DNA from: Rhizobium sp. Root274
Lineage (GTDB): Bacteria; Pseudomonadota; Alphaproteobacteria; Rhizobiales; Rhizobiaceae
Direction of reading: 5' to 3'
NCBI RefSeq assembly: GCF_001429245.1
Contig: NZ_LMJE01000011.1
Coordinates: forward strand, 7,436 to 71,435
Length of the DNA: 64,000 nt
The translations under genes and the position numbers were made by a program. Shown here piece after piece: positions 10,498-19,496 of the stretch. Below the pieces are notes generated by a model. That model had not been told where the DNA came from, made no database searches, and saw nothing but the letters and a program-made list of their open reading frames with translations. Numbering within the stretch: position 1 is the first letter of the stretch; the number at the start of each line of letters is the position of its first letter.

Positions 10498-12789
10498 ATG
10501 AATACCAGAGCCGTCGTGAGCCGATCTGGCCCAACGTCCTATCCTCTTGCAGCCAATGAGGCTGATCGGCTGCGATGCCTGCAACAGCTCGACATCCTGG
10601 ACACGGGGACAGACCCTGCGTTCGAACATATCGTTGATCTGGCGAAGTCCATCTTCAACGTGCCAATCGTGCTCGTATCCTTGGTGGACGAGCACCGGCA
10701 GTGGTTTAAGGCGCGTCGTGGACTTGAGGCAAATGAGACGAAGAGGGAGCTAGCCTTTTGCAACTACACGATCCTGTCGGACGAGATCCTTGTCGTTGAA
10801 GATTCCCTTGTTGATGAGCGATTTGCGCAAAACGATCTCGTAACGGGCTCGCCAGAGATAAGATTTTATGCGGGTTGCCCACTCGAGATGCAGGATGACA
10901 TGAACGCGGGCAGTCTCTGTATCATTGATCGGATACCGCGCGTCCTGAGCGATCGGGAGCGTCTTCAGCTGCGGTTGTTGGGAGATGCTGCGGCGGCTTT
11001 GCTTAAACAATATCGCTCTACCCGTAAGATGCGCGATCTGTCGGTGGAACTGGCACGCGCAGGAGATGTCGTCGAGCGTCAGAGACAAAGCCTGGACGCG
11101 CAGAAGCGCTTGCTCGACTGTGCGTCCGACCTCGCTAAGGTTGGCGCATGGGAAACGGACTGTGAGACTGGAGAGATGGTCTGGAGCGACGGGATGTACG
11201 TGCTCCACGAGATCGATCGAACGTTTGTCCCGTCAGTCGCCTCACTTGCCCAATTTTATCCACCGGAAGAATTCCGCCGCCTGACGAGACTCGTCACTGA
11301 ATCGCAGATATCTCATAAACCCTATGTGTTCGAAGGGCAAATGATTACCGCGAAGGGCAATCGCCGATGGGTGCGGGTTTCTGGCCACGTCGAACTCCGC
11401 GGTGGAGTAGCAGCCCGCAGATACGGGATGAAACAGGATATTACCGACGAGAAGGCTGCACTGGAAGAAGTTAAGCGGCTCGCCGAGCGTGACCCTTTGA
11501 CAGGCTTGCGCAACAGAGCGCAGCTCATGGCCCGCCTCAGTGACATCAAGATGCGGGGCAACCCGGTGTGCTTGATCCTGCTCGACCTGGATGGATTCAA
11601 AGATATTAACGATACCTTGGGTCACGCAGCTGGAGATGAGTGTCTCCGGGAGATAGCAAGGCGTCTCGATACGGTCTCGAGCGAGGGGCGTCTTCTCGCC
11701 AGGATTGGGGGCGACGAGTTCGCCATTGTAATCGAGGGAACTGTCGACCGAGACGAAGTTGACCGCATTGCCACCAAAATGTTGGACTTGGTCTCGGCAC
11801 CCCTGGCCTTCAACCGTGCTTCTTTTCGCTGCAGTACATCGATCGGTGTTGCTCTCCACCAAGGCGATCATGCGCTGGATGAGGTCGACCTGATGAGTGG
11901 TGCAGATCTTGCGCTTTACAGCGCCAAGGCGGACGGGCGCAACCGCCATCGCTATTTCGAGCCGGCAATGCAAGTTCTGGCGGACGAGAGAGTAAAAAGC
12001 ATCGAGGCGATCGATGGTGCGCTCAAGGCAGAGGAGCTCGAGCTCCACTACCAGGCCAAGGTTTGTCTAATGACGGGGGAGGTAGCTGGCTACGAAGCCT
12101 TGTTACGCTGGAACAGCACCGAAGGCGTTCGGGGACCCTCTAGCTTTCTGCCCGCCTTGGAAGATCCGCGCTTGTCTGCCGACATCGGTGAGTTCGTTTT
12201 AAAAGCGGCTCTGGATCAGGCTATGGTTTGGCGCGACGAAGGATACGCTTTCGGATCCATAGCCATTAACGTGGCGCAGAGCCAACTTCGAGACCAGCGG
12301 TTCGCAGATCGGCTCCTGGAGGAGCTGCAGATCCGAAGGCTGAGCCCTCACCATTTGCAGCTTGAGGTAACCGAAAATGTCTTCCTGCAACGCGGCTCGG
12401 ATGCGATCTTTGAAGTATGTTCTAAGCTTCGTGAGGCAGGTGTCCTCATTGCGCTTGATGACTTCGGGACCGGGTTCGCATCACTCACCCATCTCCTGGA
12501 TTTTCCGCTATCCATCATCAAAATCGATAGGACTTTCATCGCACGGCTCGGAACGCAGTCTGGGGTGACCGGACTAGTCAAGGCGATTGCGGACATAGGG
12601 TTGAGCCTTGAGATCGACCTCGTAGCCGAAGGTGTCGAAAATGCCGAACAAGCGGATTTCTTGAGAGCTGTTGGATGCCGTTTCGCGCAAGGCTTCTACT
12701 TCCATCGACCCGAGCCTGCGGCTGTAATCGACCGGGGAAAGAGCGTATGGCTTCCCACATCAGATGGACAACCTTTGAGCAGTCCATGA
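10498..12789 (+). CDS. GAF-PAS-GGDEF-EAL cyclic-di-GMP turnover protein
   Basis: The product has 763 residues from the ATG at 10498; upstream in-frame codons overlap the chemoreceptor and are unlikely. The order is a GAF domain (about 35-160), a coiled linker, a PAS domain (about 205-310), GGDEF with an intact GGDEF motif at 404-408, and EAL with an intact EAL motif at 533-535 plus DDFGTGFASL and KIDRTFI. Both catalytic motifs look complete, so it may both make and break c-di-GMP, with the GAF and PAS domains setting the balance. No membrane segment is predicted. It follows the PAS chemoreceptor closely, which suggests joint control of motility and attachment. Confidence 0.93.
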   Translation: MNTRAVVSRSGPTSYPLAANEADRLRCLQQLDILDTGTDPAFEHIVDLAKSIFNVPIVLVSLVDEHRQWFKARRGLEANETKRELAFCNYTILSDEILVVEDSLVDERFAQNDLVTGSPEIRFYAGCPLEMQDDMNAGSLCIIDRIPRVLSDRERLQLRLLGDAAAALLKQYRSTRKMRDLSVELARAGDVVERQRQSLDAQKRLLDCASDLAKVGAWETDCETGEMVWSDGMYVLHEIDRTFVPSVASLAQFYPPEEFRRLTRLVTESQISHKPYVFEGQMITAKGNRRWVRVSGHVELRGGVAARRYGMKQDITDEKAALEEVKRLAERDPLTGLRNRAQLMARLSDIKMRGNPVCLILLDLDGFKDINDTLGHAAGDECLREIARRLDTVSSEGRLLARIGGDEFAIVIEGTVDRDEVDRIATKMLDLVSAPLAFNRASFRCSTSIGVALHQGDHALDEVDLMSGADLALYSAKADGRNRHRYFEPAMQVLADERVKSIEAIDGALKAEELELHYQAKVCLMTGEVAGYEALLRWNSTEGVRGPSSFLPALEDPRLSADIGEFVLKAALDQAMVWRDEGYAFGSIAINVAQSQLRDQRFADRLLEELQIRRLSPHHLQLEVTENVFLQRGSDAIFEVCSKLREAGVLIALDDFGTGFASLTHLLDFPLSIIKIDRTFIARLGTQSGVTGLVKAIADIGLSLEIDLVAEGVENAEQADFLRAVGCRFAQGFYFHRPEPAAVIDRGKSVWLPTSDGQPLSSP

Positions 12790-12969
12790 TCCGGCAAACG
12801 AGAATAGGCGTAGTGCTGTCCGAGCGTCAAAACCCGATCTGCAAGGTCGCCTTTTCGCCGAACCTGAAACAGGGACCGCGTCATCTCAAACGACCTCCGC
12901 AAGATAAAGATTAATGCAGCACAATAGTCCGACGCTGTTCCTCGCGAACTCTTTCCCCATGCCCACCAG

Positions 12970-13188
12970 ATGATCCTCAAAGTCGCTCAAAAATTGAAGG
13001 CACCGCTAAGGCCTGACGATCTTGCACTTCTGCAGAGTGCTCTCGTTAAGGTCTGTGAGATCCGCCATCAGGAAATCACCTCTCCACAAGCAGAAGAGAA
13101 TGCGAAGGTCTTGATAACGCTGTTCCAAAGCGGCATTCGCAACAGATATCAGCTTGTAGCTATGCTGACCGGCAGAAAATTCCCGTGA
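12970..13188 (+). CDS. Small conserved protein, 72 aa, paralogue of the gene at 732
   Basis: This is the second copy of the small protein described at 732-950: same length, no gaps, 48 of 72 positions identical by my count. The blocks RPDDLALLQ, EITSP and LFQSGIR...QLVAMLTG are shared. It follows the c-di-GMP protein by 180 bp and has a poor ribosome binding site. The two copies differ at many third codon positions, so they are old duplicates under selection at protein level rather than a recent DNA duplication. The function is unknown; the duplicate near sensory genes hints at a regulatory or adaptor role, which is speculation. Confidence 0.7.
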   Translation: MILKVAQKLKAPLRPDDLALLQSALVKVCEIRHQEITSPQAEENAKVLITLFQSGIRNRYQLVAMLTGRKFP

Positions 13189-13268
13189 AAGACAGATAAT
13201 GAGATAACACTTCGTGGCCGGCCGCCGGACTTTTTGGGGTCTTAATCCGTTCAAGGCCAGTATTTGCG

Positions 13269-14300
13269 TCACTTATTGGCCAACACGGTATTGCCTGCAG
13301 CCAGGTTGATTTCGACCAGTTCAACAGTTCCCTCTGAACCAGGGATAGGGGTCGCTAAAGCGGCAGTCGCTGCCCGACGGCCAATTTCCATGAGCGGCAC
13401 TTCAATGCTCGACAGGCGTGTGGTGAGCGAACTCAGAAGGGCGGTGCCGTTGAAGCCGTTGACGGAGACTTTGCCTGGAACGGCGATCTCCGCCTCGAGC
13501 AGGTACCGGAGGCCACCGATCGCCATGGCATCGTTCAGGTAGTGGATTGCCTGGGGCACTTCCCTTTGTGCGACAAGCGCTTTTGTCAGGACGTAGCCGG
13601 TCTCAGTGCTGCGCGGAAGGCTTGGATCCGTTTTCAGCTCGAGGGTAACGCCATGCGTCGCCAATAAACTGCTGTAACCTTGAAGCCTGGAGGCCGCACA
13701 GAGATCGCGGGACAGTTGAGAACCCACATAGGCGCAGCGGGTAAAGCCTGCGCTGAGGAAGCTCTGCGCTGCCAACCTGCCTGCCTTAAGGTGTGAGAGC
13801 CCGACTGTAGCGTCTAAGTCTGGGTTGTCGCCATCCCACAAGTGTACAACGCGTAAGCCTGCCCGGCGCAGGAGACGCTTGGTGCGTTCGTCGCGCGCAA
13901 TACCTCCTGTCAAAATCAGGGCAGCCGGCTTCATCGTTAGCATCATGTGGACGATGCGAAGCTCGTTCGCTGGGTCGAAGAAACTTTCCCCGATAAATGC
14001 GGTGTATCCCTTATTATTCAGGACCTCATTTATGCCAGCCAACACGCCGGCGAAGACCTGATCGCCGATCGAGGGAATAACAATTCCGATCAGCGAGCTC
14101 GTTTGCGAAGACAGTGAGCCAGCCAAGCGGTTTGGAACATAGCCCAGTTCATCGGCAATGCGGGAGACCCGGTCGCGCGTTTCACTCGCGATACGGCCGG
14201 TTCCACGCAGCACTTTTGAGACCGTCATGCTGCTGACGCCGGCAGCCTTGGCCACGTCGGCGATCGTGATCGTGCGAGGGAAATGCGGGACTTGACTCAT
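13269..14300 (-). CDS. LacI-family repressor divergent from the second TRAP operon
   Basis: The 343-residue regulator has a LacI helix-turn-helix (TIADVAKAAGVSSMTVSKVL, about residues 11-30) and a hinge ELGYVPNRLAGSL. A periplasmic-binding-like effector domain with IGIVIPSIGDQVFAGVL follows. It belongs with the GntR/IdnR-like members of the family that respond to sugar acids. The start is the ATG at 14298-14300. It is divergent from the TRAP genes with 82 bp between the starts. Two palindromic operator-like sites in that gap fit autoregulation and control of the transporter. The effector is not readable; gluconate, ketogluconate or idonate are the natural guesses from the neighbouring enzymes. 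Confidence 0.9.
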   Translation of the reverse strand: MSQVPHFPRTITIADVAKAAGVSSMTVSKVLRGTGRIASETRDRVSRIADELGYVPNRLAGSLSSQTSSLIGIVIPSIGDQVFAGVLAGINEVLNNKGYTAFIGESFFDPANELRIVHMMLTMKPAALILTGGIARDERTKRLLRRAGLRVVHLWDGDNPDLDATVGLSHLKAGRLAAQSFLSAGFTRCAYVGSQLSRDLCAASRLQGYSSLLATHGVTLELKTDPSLPRSTETGYVLTKALVAQREVPQAIHYLNDAMAIGGLRYLLEAEIAVPGKVSVNGFNGTALLSSLTTRLSSIEVPLMEIGRRAATAALATPIPGSEGTVELVEINLAAGNTVLANK

Positions 14301-14305
14301 AGCAA

Positions 14306-14338
14306 TGTTATCGATACCAATTTGGGTTAACGATAACC
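14306..14338. promoter_or_regulatory. Two LacI-type operators between the repressor and TRAP genes
   Basis: Site 1, TGTTATCGATACCA, is at 14306-14319; site 2, GGTTAACGATAACC, is at 14325-14338. Both resemble the palindrome TGTTATCGATAACA found at 20793. They lie 19 bases apart centre to centre, on nearly the same helix face, and sit just upstream of both divergent genes. Confidence 0.65.
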
Positions 14339-14382
14339 CATTATCGGGTTTTACGCAACGTGTCTTCGGGGAGGAGGATCTC

Positions 14383-14874
14383 ATGCGACGTCTGTTTCAG
14401 GCGATCTGGTCGATGATCGACATCCTTATGGCGGTCATTCTGGCAGCGATGATCGCGCTTGTCTTTGCCAATGTGGTTCTGCGCTACGGCTTTTCGTCGG
14501 GCATACGACAGTCGGTCGAGTTGGCCCGATTGTGGTTCGTCTGGATCGTGATGCTGGGTGCTGCCGTCGTCTTGCGCCGTGGTGAGCATCTCGCCGTGGC
14601 CGAATTTTCCGAAGCGATGATGCCGAGGGCCGTTCCCATCCTCCGCCGGCTTTGCTGGGTCGTGGTCATGGTTGCTGTCGGCATGCTGTTCATCGGCGCG
14701 CTTAACCAGACCATCGCGAACTGGAATAACCTGTCGCCTCTGACAGGGTTGCCGTCCGGTCTCTTTTATCTCGCGGGCGTCGTCTCGTCTGTTTTGATGG
14801 CTTCGATTGCCATCGTCCGCTTCATCGATCCGATGAGCATAGATGCTCGCATTCCGGAGGACACCAAGGAATGA
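14383..14874 (+). CDS. TRAP transporter small permease (DctQ family), sugar-acid system
   Basis: The protein has 163 residues and four predicted helices (VILAAMIALVFANVVLRYGF, LWFVWIVMLGAAVVL, LCWVVVMVAVGMLFIGAL, LFYLAGVVSSVLMASIAIV). SVELARLWFVW...RRGEHLAVAEF is the usual DctQ core. GAGGAGG stands 5 bases before the ATG at 14383, which decides the start over an in-frame codon at 14305. It overlaps the large permease by 4 bases (ATGA). Expression is probably controlled by the LacI repressor next door. It anchors the large permease in the inner membrane complex. Confidence 0.92.
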   Translation: MRRLFQAIWSMIDILMAVILAAMIALVFANVVLRYGFSSGIRQSVELARLWFVWIVMLGAAVVLRRGEHLAVAEFSEAMMPRAVPILRRLCWVVVMVAVGMLFIGALNQTIANWNNLSPLTGLPSGLFYLAGVVSSVLMASIAIVRFIDPMSIDARIPEDTKE

Positions 14875-16151
14875 CTCTTATCCTGTTCCTCGGCGTTCTG
14901 TTCGTCGCGATCCTTGCTGGGCTTCCCGTCGCCTTTGCCCTCTTGCTTTCTGCCATGGCGCTCATGCTGCATGTGGGCACGTTCAGCCCCGATATCCTGG
15001 CCCAAGGGCTGATCAACGGCGTGGACAGCTTTCCGCTGCTCGCCATCCCATTCTTCCTCGTCGCCGGCGAAGTCATGTCCAAGGGTGGCCTTTCGGAGCG
15101 CATCGTCCGGCTCGCCATGACGCTTGTCGGGCACAAGCGCGGTGGCCTAGGCTATGTTGCCATCCTGACCGCGATCGTTCTGGCCGGACTATCCGGGTCA
15201 GCCGTTGCCGATGCGGCCGCCCTTGTGGCGATCCTTTATCCCATGATGCGCAAGGCCGGTTATCCGGAAGGTCGAAGCCTCGGCCTCCTCGCCTCGGGTG
15301 GCATCATCGCGCCGATCATTCCTCCGTCTCTGCCGCTGATCCTGATCGGTGTTGCCGGCAATATCTCGATTGCCAAGCTGTTCATGGCCGGTATCGCGCC
15401 GGGGTTGATGATGGGCGTGACGCTCATGGTCGTCTGGTCCTACATCATGCGCAACGAACAGATCGACACCCTTCCAAAGGCGAGTGGCAAGGAAAGACTG
15501 GCAGCCCTCAAGGACGGTATCTGGGCGCTGCTGCTGCCGGTCATCATCATCGGAGGCATTCGCTCCGGTGCCTTCACGCCTACCGAAGCTGCCGTGGTAG
15601 CCGCAGTCTATGCGATCATCGTGTCAACGGTCGTCTATCGCGCCCTGACCTGGAAGATCCTGCTCGAAGTGCTGGTAACGGCTGGTCGTTCGACTGCTAT
15701 GGTGATGTTCCTTGTCGGTGCAGCCATGGTCGCCGCCTGGCTGATCACCGTCGCCCAACTGCCGCAACAGCTGGCCGAGATGCTGCAACCCCTCATCGAC
15801 AGCCCGCGGCTGCTGATGCTGGTCATCATGTTGATCGTGCTTGCTGTCGGCATGGTGATGGACCTGTCTCCGACCGTTCTGATCCTGGTGCCGCTGTTCA
15901 TGCCGGTGGTGAAGATGGCGGGTATCGACCCGGTCTATTTCGGGCTGATGTTCATCCTCAACTGCTCGATCGGCCTTCTGACACCCCCAGTCGGAACCGT
16001 ACTCAACGTCATCTGCGGGGTTGGACGCGTGCCGATGAGTGTGGCGGTGCGTGGCGTTGTGCCGTTCATATCTGCCTATGCGGCGCTGCTCGGCCTTTTC
16101 ATCATCTTTCCGCAACTCATTACCGTTCCCGCCAACTTCCTTGGCGGCTGA
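14871..16151 (+). CDS. TRAP transporter large permease (DctM family), sugar-acid system
   Basis: This is a 426-residue permease of standard DctM length, with no C-terminal tail in contrast to the copy at 4029. Signature blocks are GGLGYVAILTAIVLAGLSGS, ASGGIIAPIIPPSLPLILIG and NCSIGLLTPPVGTVLNVICG. The many hydrophobic segments give an estimated twelve helices. It starts in the stop codon of the small permease and is followed after 26 bp by the binding protein. TRAP systems of this DctM/SiaM branch often carry hexuronates, gluconate or similar sugar acids; the catabolic neighbours support that range of substrates but do not fix one. Confidence 0.93.
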   Translation: MTLILFLGVLFVAILAGLPVAFALLLSAMALMLHVGTFSPDILAQGLINGVDSFPLLAIPFFLVAGEVMSKGGLSERIVRLAMTLVGHKRGGLGYVAILTAIVLAGLSGSAVADAAALVAILYPMMRKAGYPEGRSLGLLASGGIIAPIIPPSLPLILIGVAGNISIAKLFMAGIAPGLMMGVTLMVVWSYIMRNEQIDTLPKASGKERLAALKDGIWALLLPVIIIGGIRSGAFTPTEAAVVAAVYAIIVSTVVYRALTWKILLEVLVTAGRSTAMVMFLVGAAMVAAWLITVAQLPQQLAEMLQPLIDSPRLLMLVIMLIVLAVGMVMDLSPTVLILVPLFMPVVKMAGIDPVYFGLMFILNCSIGLLTPPVGTVLNVICGVGRVPMSVAVRGVVPFISAYAALLGLFIIFPQLITVPANFLGG

Positions 16152-16177
16152 GACTTCATAACAGGGAGGAGCCTGAC

Positions 16178-17152
16178 ATGAAAATCTTTAAAGTGCTTGG
16201 ACTGGCAACCGCAATCGCCTTTACCGGCGTTTCGGTTCATGCCGAAACAGAGCTGAAACTTGCTCATGCCGCGCCTGATACCGATCTGCAGCAGACACTC
16301 TCCGTGTTCTTCAAGGAGCAGGTCGAAGCGCGCACGAACGGCTCGGTCAAGGTCACCATCTTCCCGCAGGGTCAGCTCGGCAACGATCAGGCGATGATCG
16401 ACGGAGCCCGTTCCGGGATCATCGATATCGTGATGACGGGCCTCAACAACCTGACCGGGCTAGTGCCGGATGCCGGTGCCTTTGAGCTGCCCTTCATGTT
16501 CCCCAACCGGGAACTTGCCTACAAGGTCCTCGACGGGGAAGTTGGGCAGGGTGTATCCGCTCAGTTCACCCAGCATGGTCTGAAAATGCTGGGCTATCCG
16601 GAAAACGGCTACCGTAACATGACCAACAATCGCGGTCCGATCCGCGTTCCGGCTGATGTCTCCGGGCTCAACATGCGCGTGAATAACTCCAAGGCCCTGA
16701 ACGACATGTTCGCGGCACTCGGCGCCAATCCGACGCAGTTGCCGGTCGCCGAACTCTACACGGCGCTTGAGACGGGTGTGGTCGATGCCCAGGATCATCC
16801 GATCGGCATCGTCCTGTCCTTCAAGTTCAATGAGGTTCAGAAGTATCTGAGCATCACGCAGCATGCCTATTCGGCGCTGGCGCTCGCTATCAACGATGCC
16901 AAGTTCAACGGCCTGACCGCTGACGAGCAGAAGGTGATCCTCGACGTGGCCGCCGAAGCCATCGCCATGCAGCGCAAGCTGGCGCAGGAGAAGGAGGCAT
17001 CGATGATCGCCGAGCTTCAGGCCGCCGGCATGGAGGTCAACACGGACGTGGATGCCGCTGCCTTCCAAGCTGCCGTCAAGCCGGTCTGGGATGGCTATAC
17101 TGCGGCGAATGGCGACGCGGTCGTCAATGCGGTGCTGGCCACGCAAAAGTAA
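16178..17152 (+). CDS. TRAP substrate-binding protein (DctP family), sugar-acid system
   Basis: The 324-residue protein has a Sec signal peptide (about residues 1-22, ending VHA). The mature part carries QGQLGNDQAMIDGARSG, LNMRVNNSK and NPTQLPVAELYTALETGVVD, which are the conserved DctP blocks; the Arg of LNMRV is the expected carboxylate ligand. The start at 16178 follows GGGAGGA. The same frame is open far upstream, but that region is the large permease in another frame and is ignored. A bidirectional terminator follows. It should be the periplasmic receptor that sets the specificity of this TRAP system. Confidence 0.93.
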   Translation: MKIFKVLGLATAIAFTGVSVHAETELKLAHAAPDTDLQQTLSVFFKEQVEARTNGSVKVTIFPQGQLGNDQAMIDGARSGIIDIVMTGLNNLTGLVPDAGAFELPFMFPNRELAYKVLDGEVGQGVSAQFTQHGLKMLGYPENGYRNMTNNRGPIRVPADVSGLNMRVNNSKALNDMFAALGANPTQLPVAELYTALETGVVDAQDHPIGIVLSFKFNEVQKYLSITQHAYSALALAINDAKFNGLTADEQKVILDVAAEAIAMQRKLAQEKEASMIAELQAAGMEVNTDVDAAAFQAAVKPVWDGYTAANGDAVVNAVLATQK

Positions 17153-17173
17153 AGACTGAAACTGGCGAAGAGA

Positions 17174-17196
17174 AAGGGCGCATAATCAGCGCCCTT
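17174..17196. terminator. Bidirectional terminator between TRAP operon and LacI gene
   Basis: The stem AAGGGCGC/GCGCCCTT (17174-17181 with 17189-17196) has a 7-base loop, followed by CTTT on the plus strand and preceded by AGA on the other. It lies between convergent genes and can end both transcripts. Confidence 0.8.
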
Positions 17197-17207
17197 CTTT
17201 CATGCCA

Positions 17208-18224
17208 TTACGGGCTCGATTGGCGACGCATCAGGATGGGTTCCAGAGCAATGGTCGCGGGGCCTGCCTGCGTGCCATCCAGAACATCAAGGATGAGCTC
17301 GGCCGCGCGTTTGCCGATCTCGCGAGGCAGCGGGTTAATCGTGGTGAGTGACGGCACGCAGATCCCGGCGATCTCGTAGTCGCCGAAGCCGGCGACAGCG
17401 ATCTGACTGGGCACATTCACACCGCGCCTCTGGCATTCCGTCAGGGCACCAAAGGCTGACAGATCGGATACGCAGATGACGGCCTGTGTGTCCGGCAGCG
17501 TGTCCAGCAAACGGCCCATGGCGTCTGCGCCTTCTCTCATGGAAATGGGCGGTGTGCCGGCCGCGATGAGTCGATCGGGATCCAGGCCATGTGCCTGCAT
17601 GGCCGTGATGAAGCCCGCCCGGCGATCCGTGCCACGGGTGTCGCGATCGGCATCGCCGCCGATGAAGGCAATCCGGGTGATCCCGACCGACACGAAGTGG
17701 TCGACCATGGAGCGAACCGCAGCCGCGTTGGAGAAGCCGACGACATGGCCGACAGGATTGTCGGGCAGATCCCATGTCTCGATGACAGGTATGCCTGCGT
17801 TTTCCAACAGACGCCGCGTCCGAGGGGTGTGGCGCCCGCCCGTAACGACGATCGCCTCCGGGCGACGGCGCAGCAGCTGTTCGACCAGTCGCTCTTCTTC
17901 CTGGATGTCATAATCCGTATAGCCGAGCAGGATCTGCAGGCCGCGGTCCTTCAGCCCCTCCGACAGGCCGCGCACCGTATCGGCGAAGTTGGCGTTGTTG
18001 ATCGAGGGGATCGTCACGGCGACAAAATCGGTGCGTTGCGAGCGCAGGTTCGCGGCGGTGCTGTCGAAGACGTATCCGAGCGTATCGGCGGCTTCGAGGA
18101 TGGCACTGCGCGTCGCATCGCTCACCGAGGCGTCGCGCTTGAACGCCCGGCTCACCGTCATTGGCGAGACGCCCGCAAGGCGGGCGACGTCAGCCATGGT
18201 TGGTGCTTTGCGGGGCGTGCTCAT
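17208..18224 (-). CDS. LacI-family transcriptional regulator
   Basis: The 338-residue product has the LacI helix-turn-helix TMADVARLAGVSPMTVSRAF (about residues 9-28). The hinge is TLGYVFDSTAANLRSQRT, and the ligand-binding domain starts FVAVTIPSINNANFADTV. It resembles GntR-type regulators of gluconate and idonate genes. It is transcribed on the same strand as the downstream-lying enzyme genes but upstream of none; it ends at the TRAP terminator. A partial operator of the same GTTATCG type is 8 bases before its start, suggesting autoregulation or cross-control by the other LacI proteins. The effector is unknown. Confidence 0.9.
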   Translation of the reverse strand: MSTPRKAPTMADVARLAGVSPMTVSRAFKRDASVSDATRSAILEAADTLGYVFDSTAANLRSQRTDFVAVTIPSINNANFADTVRGLSEGLKDRGLQILLGYTDYDIQEEERLVEQLLRRRPEAIVVTGGRHTPRTRRLLENAGIPVIETWDLPDNPVGHVVGFSNAAAVRSMVDHFVSVGITRIAFIGGDADRDTRGTDRRAGFITAMQAHGLDPDRLIAAGTPPISMREGADAMGRLLDTLPDTQAVICVSDLSAFGALTECQRRGVNVPSQIAVAGFGDYEIAGICVPSLTTINPLPREIGKRAAELILDVLDGTQAGPATIALEPILMRRQSSP

Positions 18225-18231
18225 ACCATTT

Positions 18232-18244
18232 TGTTATCGTTATC
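18232..18244. promoter_or_regulatory. Partial LacI-type operator upstream of the 17208-18224 regulator
   Basis: TGTTATCGTTATC keeps one full half-site of the TGTTATCGATAACA palindrome and an altered second half. It is immediately upstream of the regulator start. Confidence 0.4.
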
Positions 18245-18276
18245 TCTGGCGAAAATCCAGTCTCTGCAGGCTTAGC

Positions 18277-18612
18277 TCACAGGGGCGCGTATTCATGCGC
18301 CGTTGTGACGTGATGATGGATCGAGCCAGTGAAGAAGCGCGCCAGGACGGACTCCGTCGCGGCTCTTGCCTCGGTGCGAACGGGGCTTGCAAGGGCAGCG
18401 TCCACGCTTGGCAGATCAGGATAGCTGATGGCCAGGATCATCGGATATTCCGGTGCGCCCTCATCGCGGCTTTCGGCGAAGGTGACGCGGACAGAGAGGG
18501 CCCCGGGGAACTGGCGCCACTTCGGCAGGATTTCGGCGAGGACAGCGGCGCGGAAAGCCTCGGTCTGTCCTTCATGGATCTTGCCATCGAACAATGCGTA
18601 GCGGGTGATCAT
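18277..18612 (-). CDS. Small dimeric alpha/beta-barrel protein (EthD-like)
   Basis: The product has 111 residues with no signal peptide. The pattern of a strand, a helix with FRAAVLAEILPKW, strands around GALSVRVTFAES and PMILAISYPDL, and a C-terminal HHHVTTAHEYAPL suggests the ferredoxin-like dimeric barrel seen in EthD and Dabb proteins. It starts 4 bases inside the stop of the dehydrogenase gene (18609-18612), so it is the last gene of a coupled operon idnO-gntK-dehydrogenase-this gene. Such small barrels in sugar-acid clusters may be isomerases, mutarotase-like or simply uncharacterised. I would not assign an activity. Confidence 0.6.
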   Translation of the reverse strand: MITRYALFDGKIHEGQTEAFRAAVLAEILPKWRQFPGALSVRVTFAESRDEGAPEYPMILAISYPDLPSVDAALASPVRTEARAATESVLARFFTGSIHHHVTTAHEYAPL

Positions 18613-19496
18613 CGGGCAATCTCCTTGTTGGGTCCCTTGAAATATTCCATCAATGCGGCCTGATCCTCGCCACCGAGTCCGGCAGCCGTCAGCACGCGAT
18701 GCACTTCGGCGCAGATCGCCGTGAGCGGCATCGAGGTGTGGGTGAGCCGTGCCAGATCCTGGGCGGCGTTGAGATCCTTGACCATGTTGTCGATGCGCCC
18801 GGTGCGGCGGTAATCCCTGCTGGCGAAGCGCGGCATGTATTCCTGCAGCAGTGCGCTGTCGGCGCGGCCACCTTTGAGCGCCTGCGGGATCTTTTCGACA
18901 TCGACGCCGGCTGCCTCGGCGAGCGCTGTCGCTTCGGCCACGGCGAGAAAGCCGAGGCCGCAGAGCACCTGGTTTATCATCTTCGTCGTCTGCCCGGCAC
19001 CCGGGCCGCCCATATGGGTCTGGTTGCCGGCGAGCTTCGACAGGATGTCTTGCGTTTCCTGCACGTCGGGTTCGGCGCCGCCCTGCATTAGGGTAAGCTC
19101 GCCGGTCGCGGCCTTCGGAATGCCGCCTGATAATGGGCTGTCGACCCAGCGCAGACCCTTTGCTTTAGCGTCCGCGGCGAGTGCTTTTGTCGTCTCCGGG
19201 TCGATCGAGGACATGTCGATGATCAGGGTGCCGGGTTTTGCGCCTGCCGCCACACCCTCAGGCCCAAAGACTGCGGCGCGGACGATGGCGGCAGAATTGA
19301 GTGACAGGATCACGGCCTTTGCCGGGCTCGCCGCATCTGCTGCCGACGAAGCCGCAGCGGCACCCTTGGCGACAAGAACTGCGATTTTCTCCGGGTCGCG
19401 ATCGTAGACGATGAGATCGGTTCCCGTTTCGGCAAGGCGTGCGCCGATGGCACCGCCCATGGCGCCGGCCCCGATCAGGGCGATCTTGTGTGTCAT
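18609..19496 (-). CDS. NAD(P)-dependent beta-hydroxyacid dehydrogenase (HIBADH/GarR family)
   Basis: The product has 295 residues. The dinucleotide motif is IALIGAGAMGGAIGARL at the N-terminus. The substrate loop DSPLSGGIPKAATGELTLMQ and the catalytic region GAGQTTKMINQ, with its Lys, are typical of the 3-hydroxyisobutyrate/tartronate-semialdehyde reductase family. The enzyme oxidises or reduces a 3-hydroxyacid in the cytoplasm. It shares its first base with the gntK stop codon (TAATG at 19494-19498). In a sugar-acid operon a role as 2-hydroxy-3-oxopropionate reductase or a related reductase is plausible, but the specificity is not fixed by what I can see. Confidence 0.85.
   Translation of the reverse strand: MTHKIALIGAGAMGGAIGARLAETGTDLIVYDRDPEKIAVLVAKGAAAASSAADAASPAKAVILSLNSAAIVRAAVFGPEGVAAGAKPGTLIIDMSSIDPETTKALAADAKAKGLRWVDSPLSGGIPKAATGELTLMQGGAEPDVQETQDILSKLAGNQTHMGGPGAGQTTKMINQVLCGLGFLAVAEATALAEAAGVDVEKIPQALKGGRADSALLQEYMPRFASRDYRRTGRIDNMVKDLNAAQDLARLTHTSMPLTAICAEVHRVLTAAGLGGEDQAALMEYFKGPNKEIAR

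Noticed and set aside
14843..16177. Long plus-strand reading frame running into the second TRAP binding-protein gene
   Set aside because: It overlaps the well-supported large permease in another frame, its translation is rich in Arg, His and Ser without family features, and the true gene starts at 16178 behind GGGAGGA.
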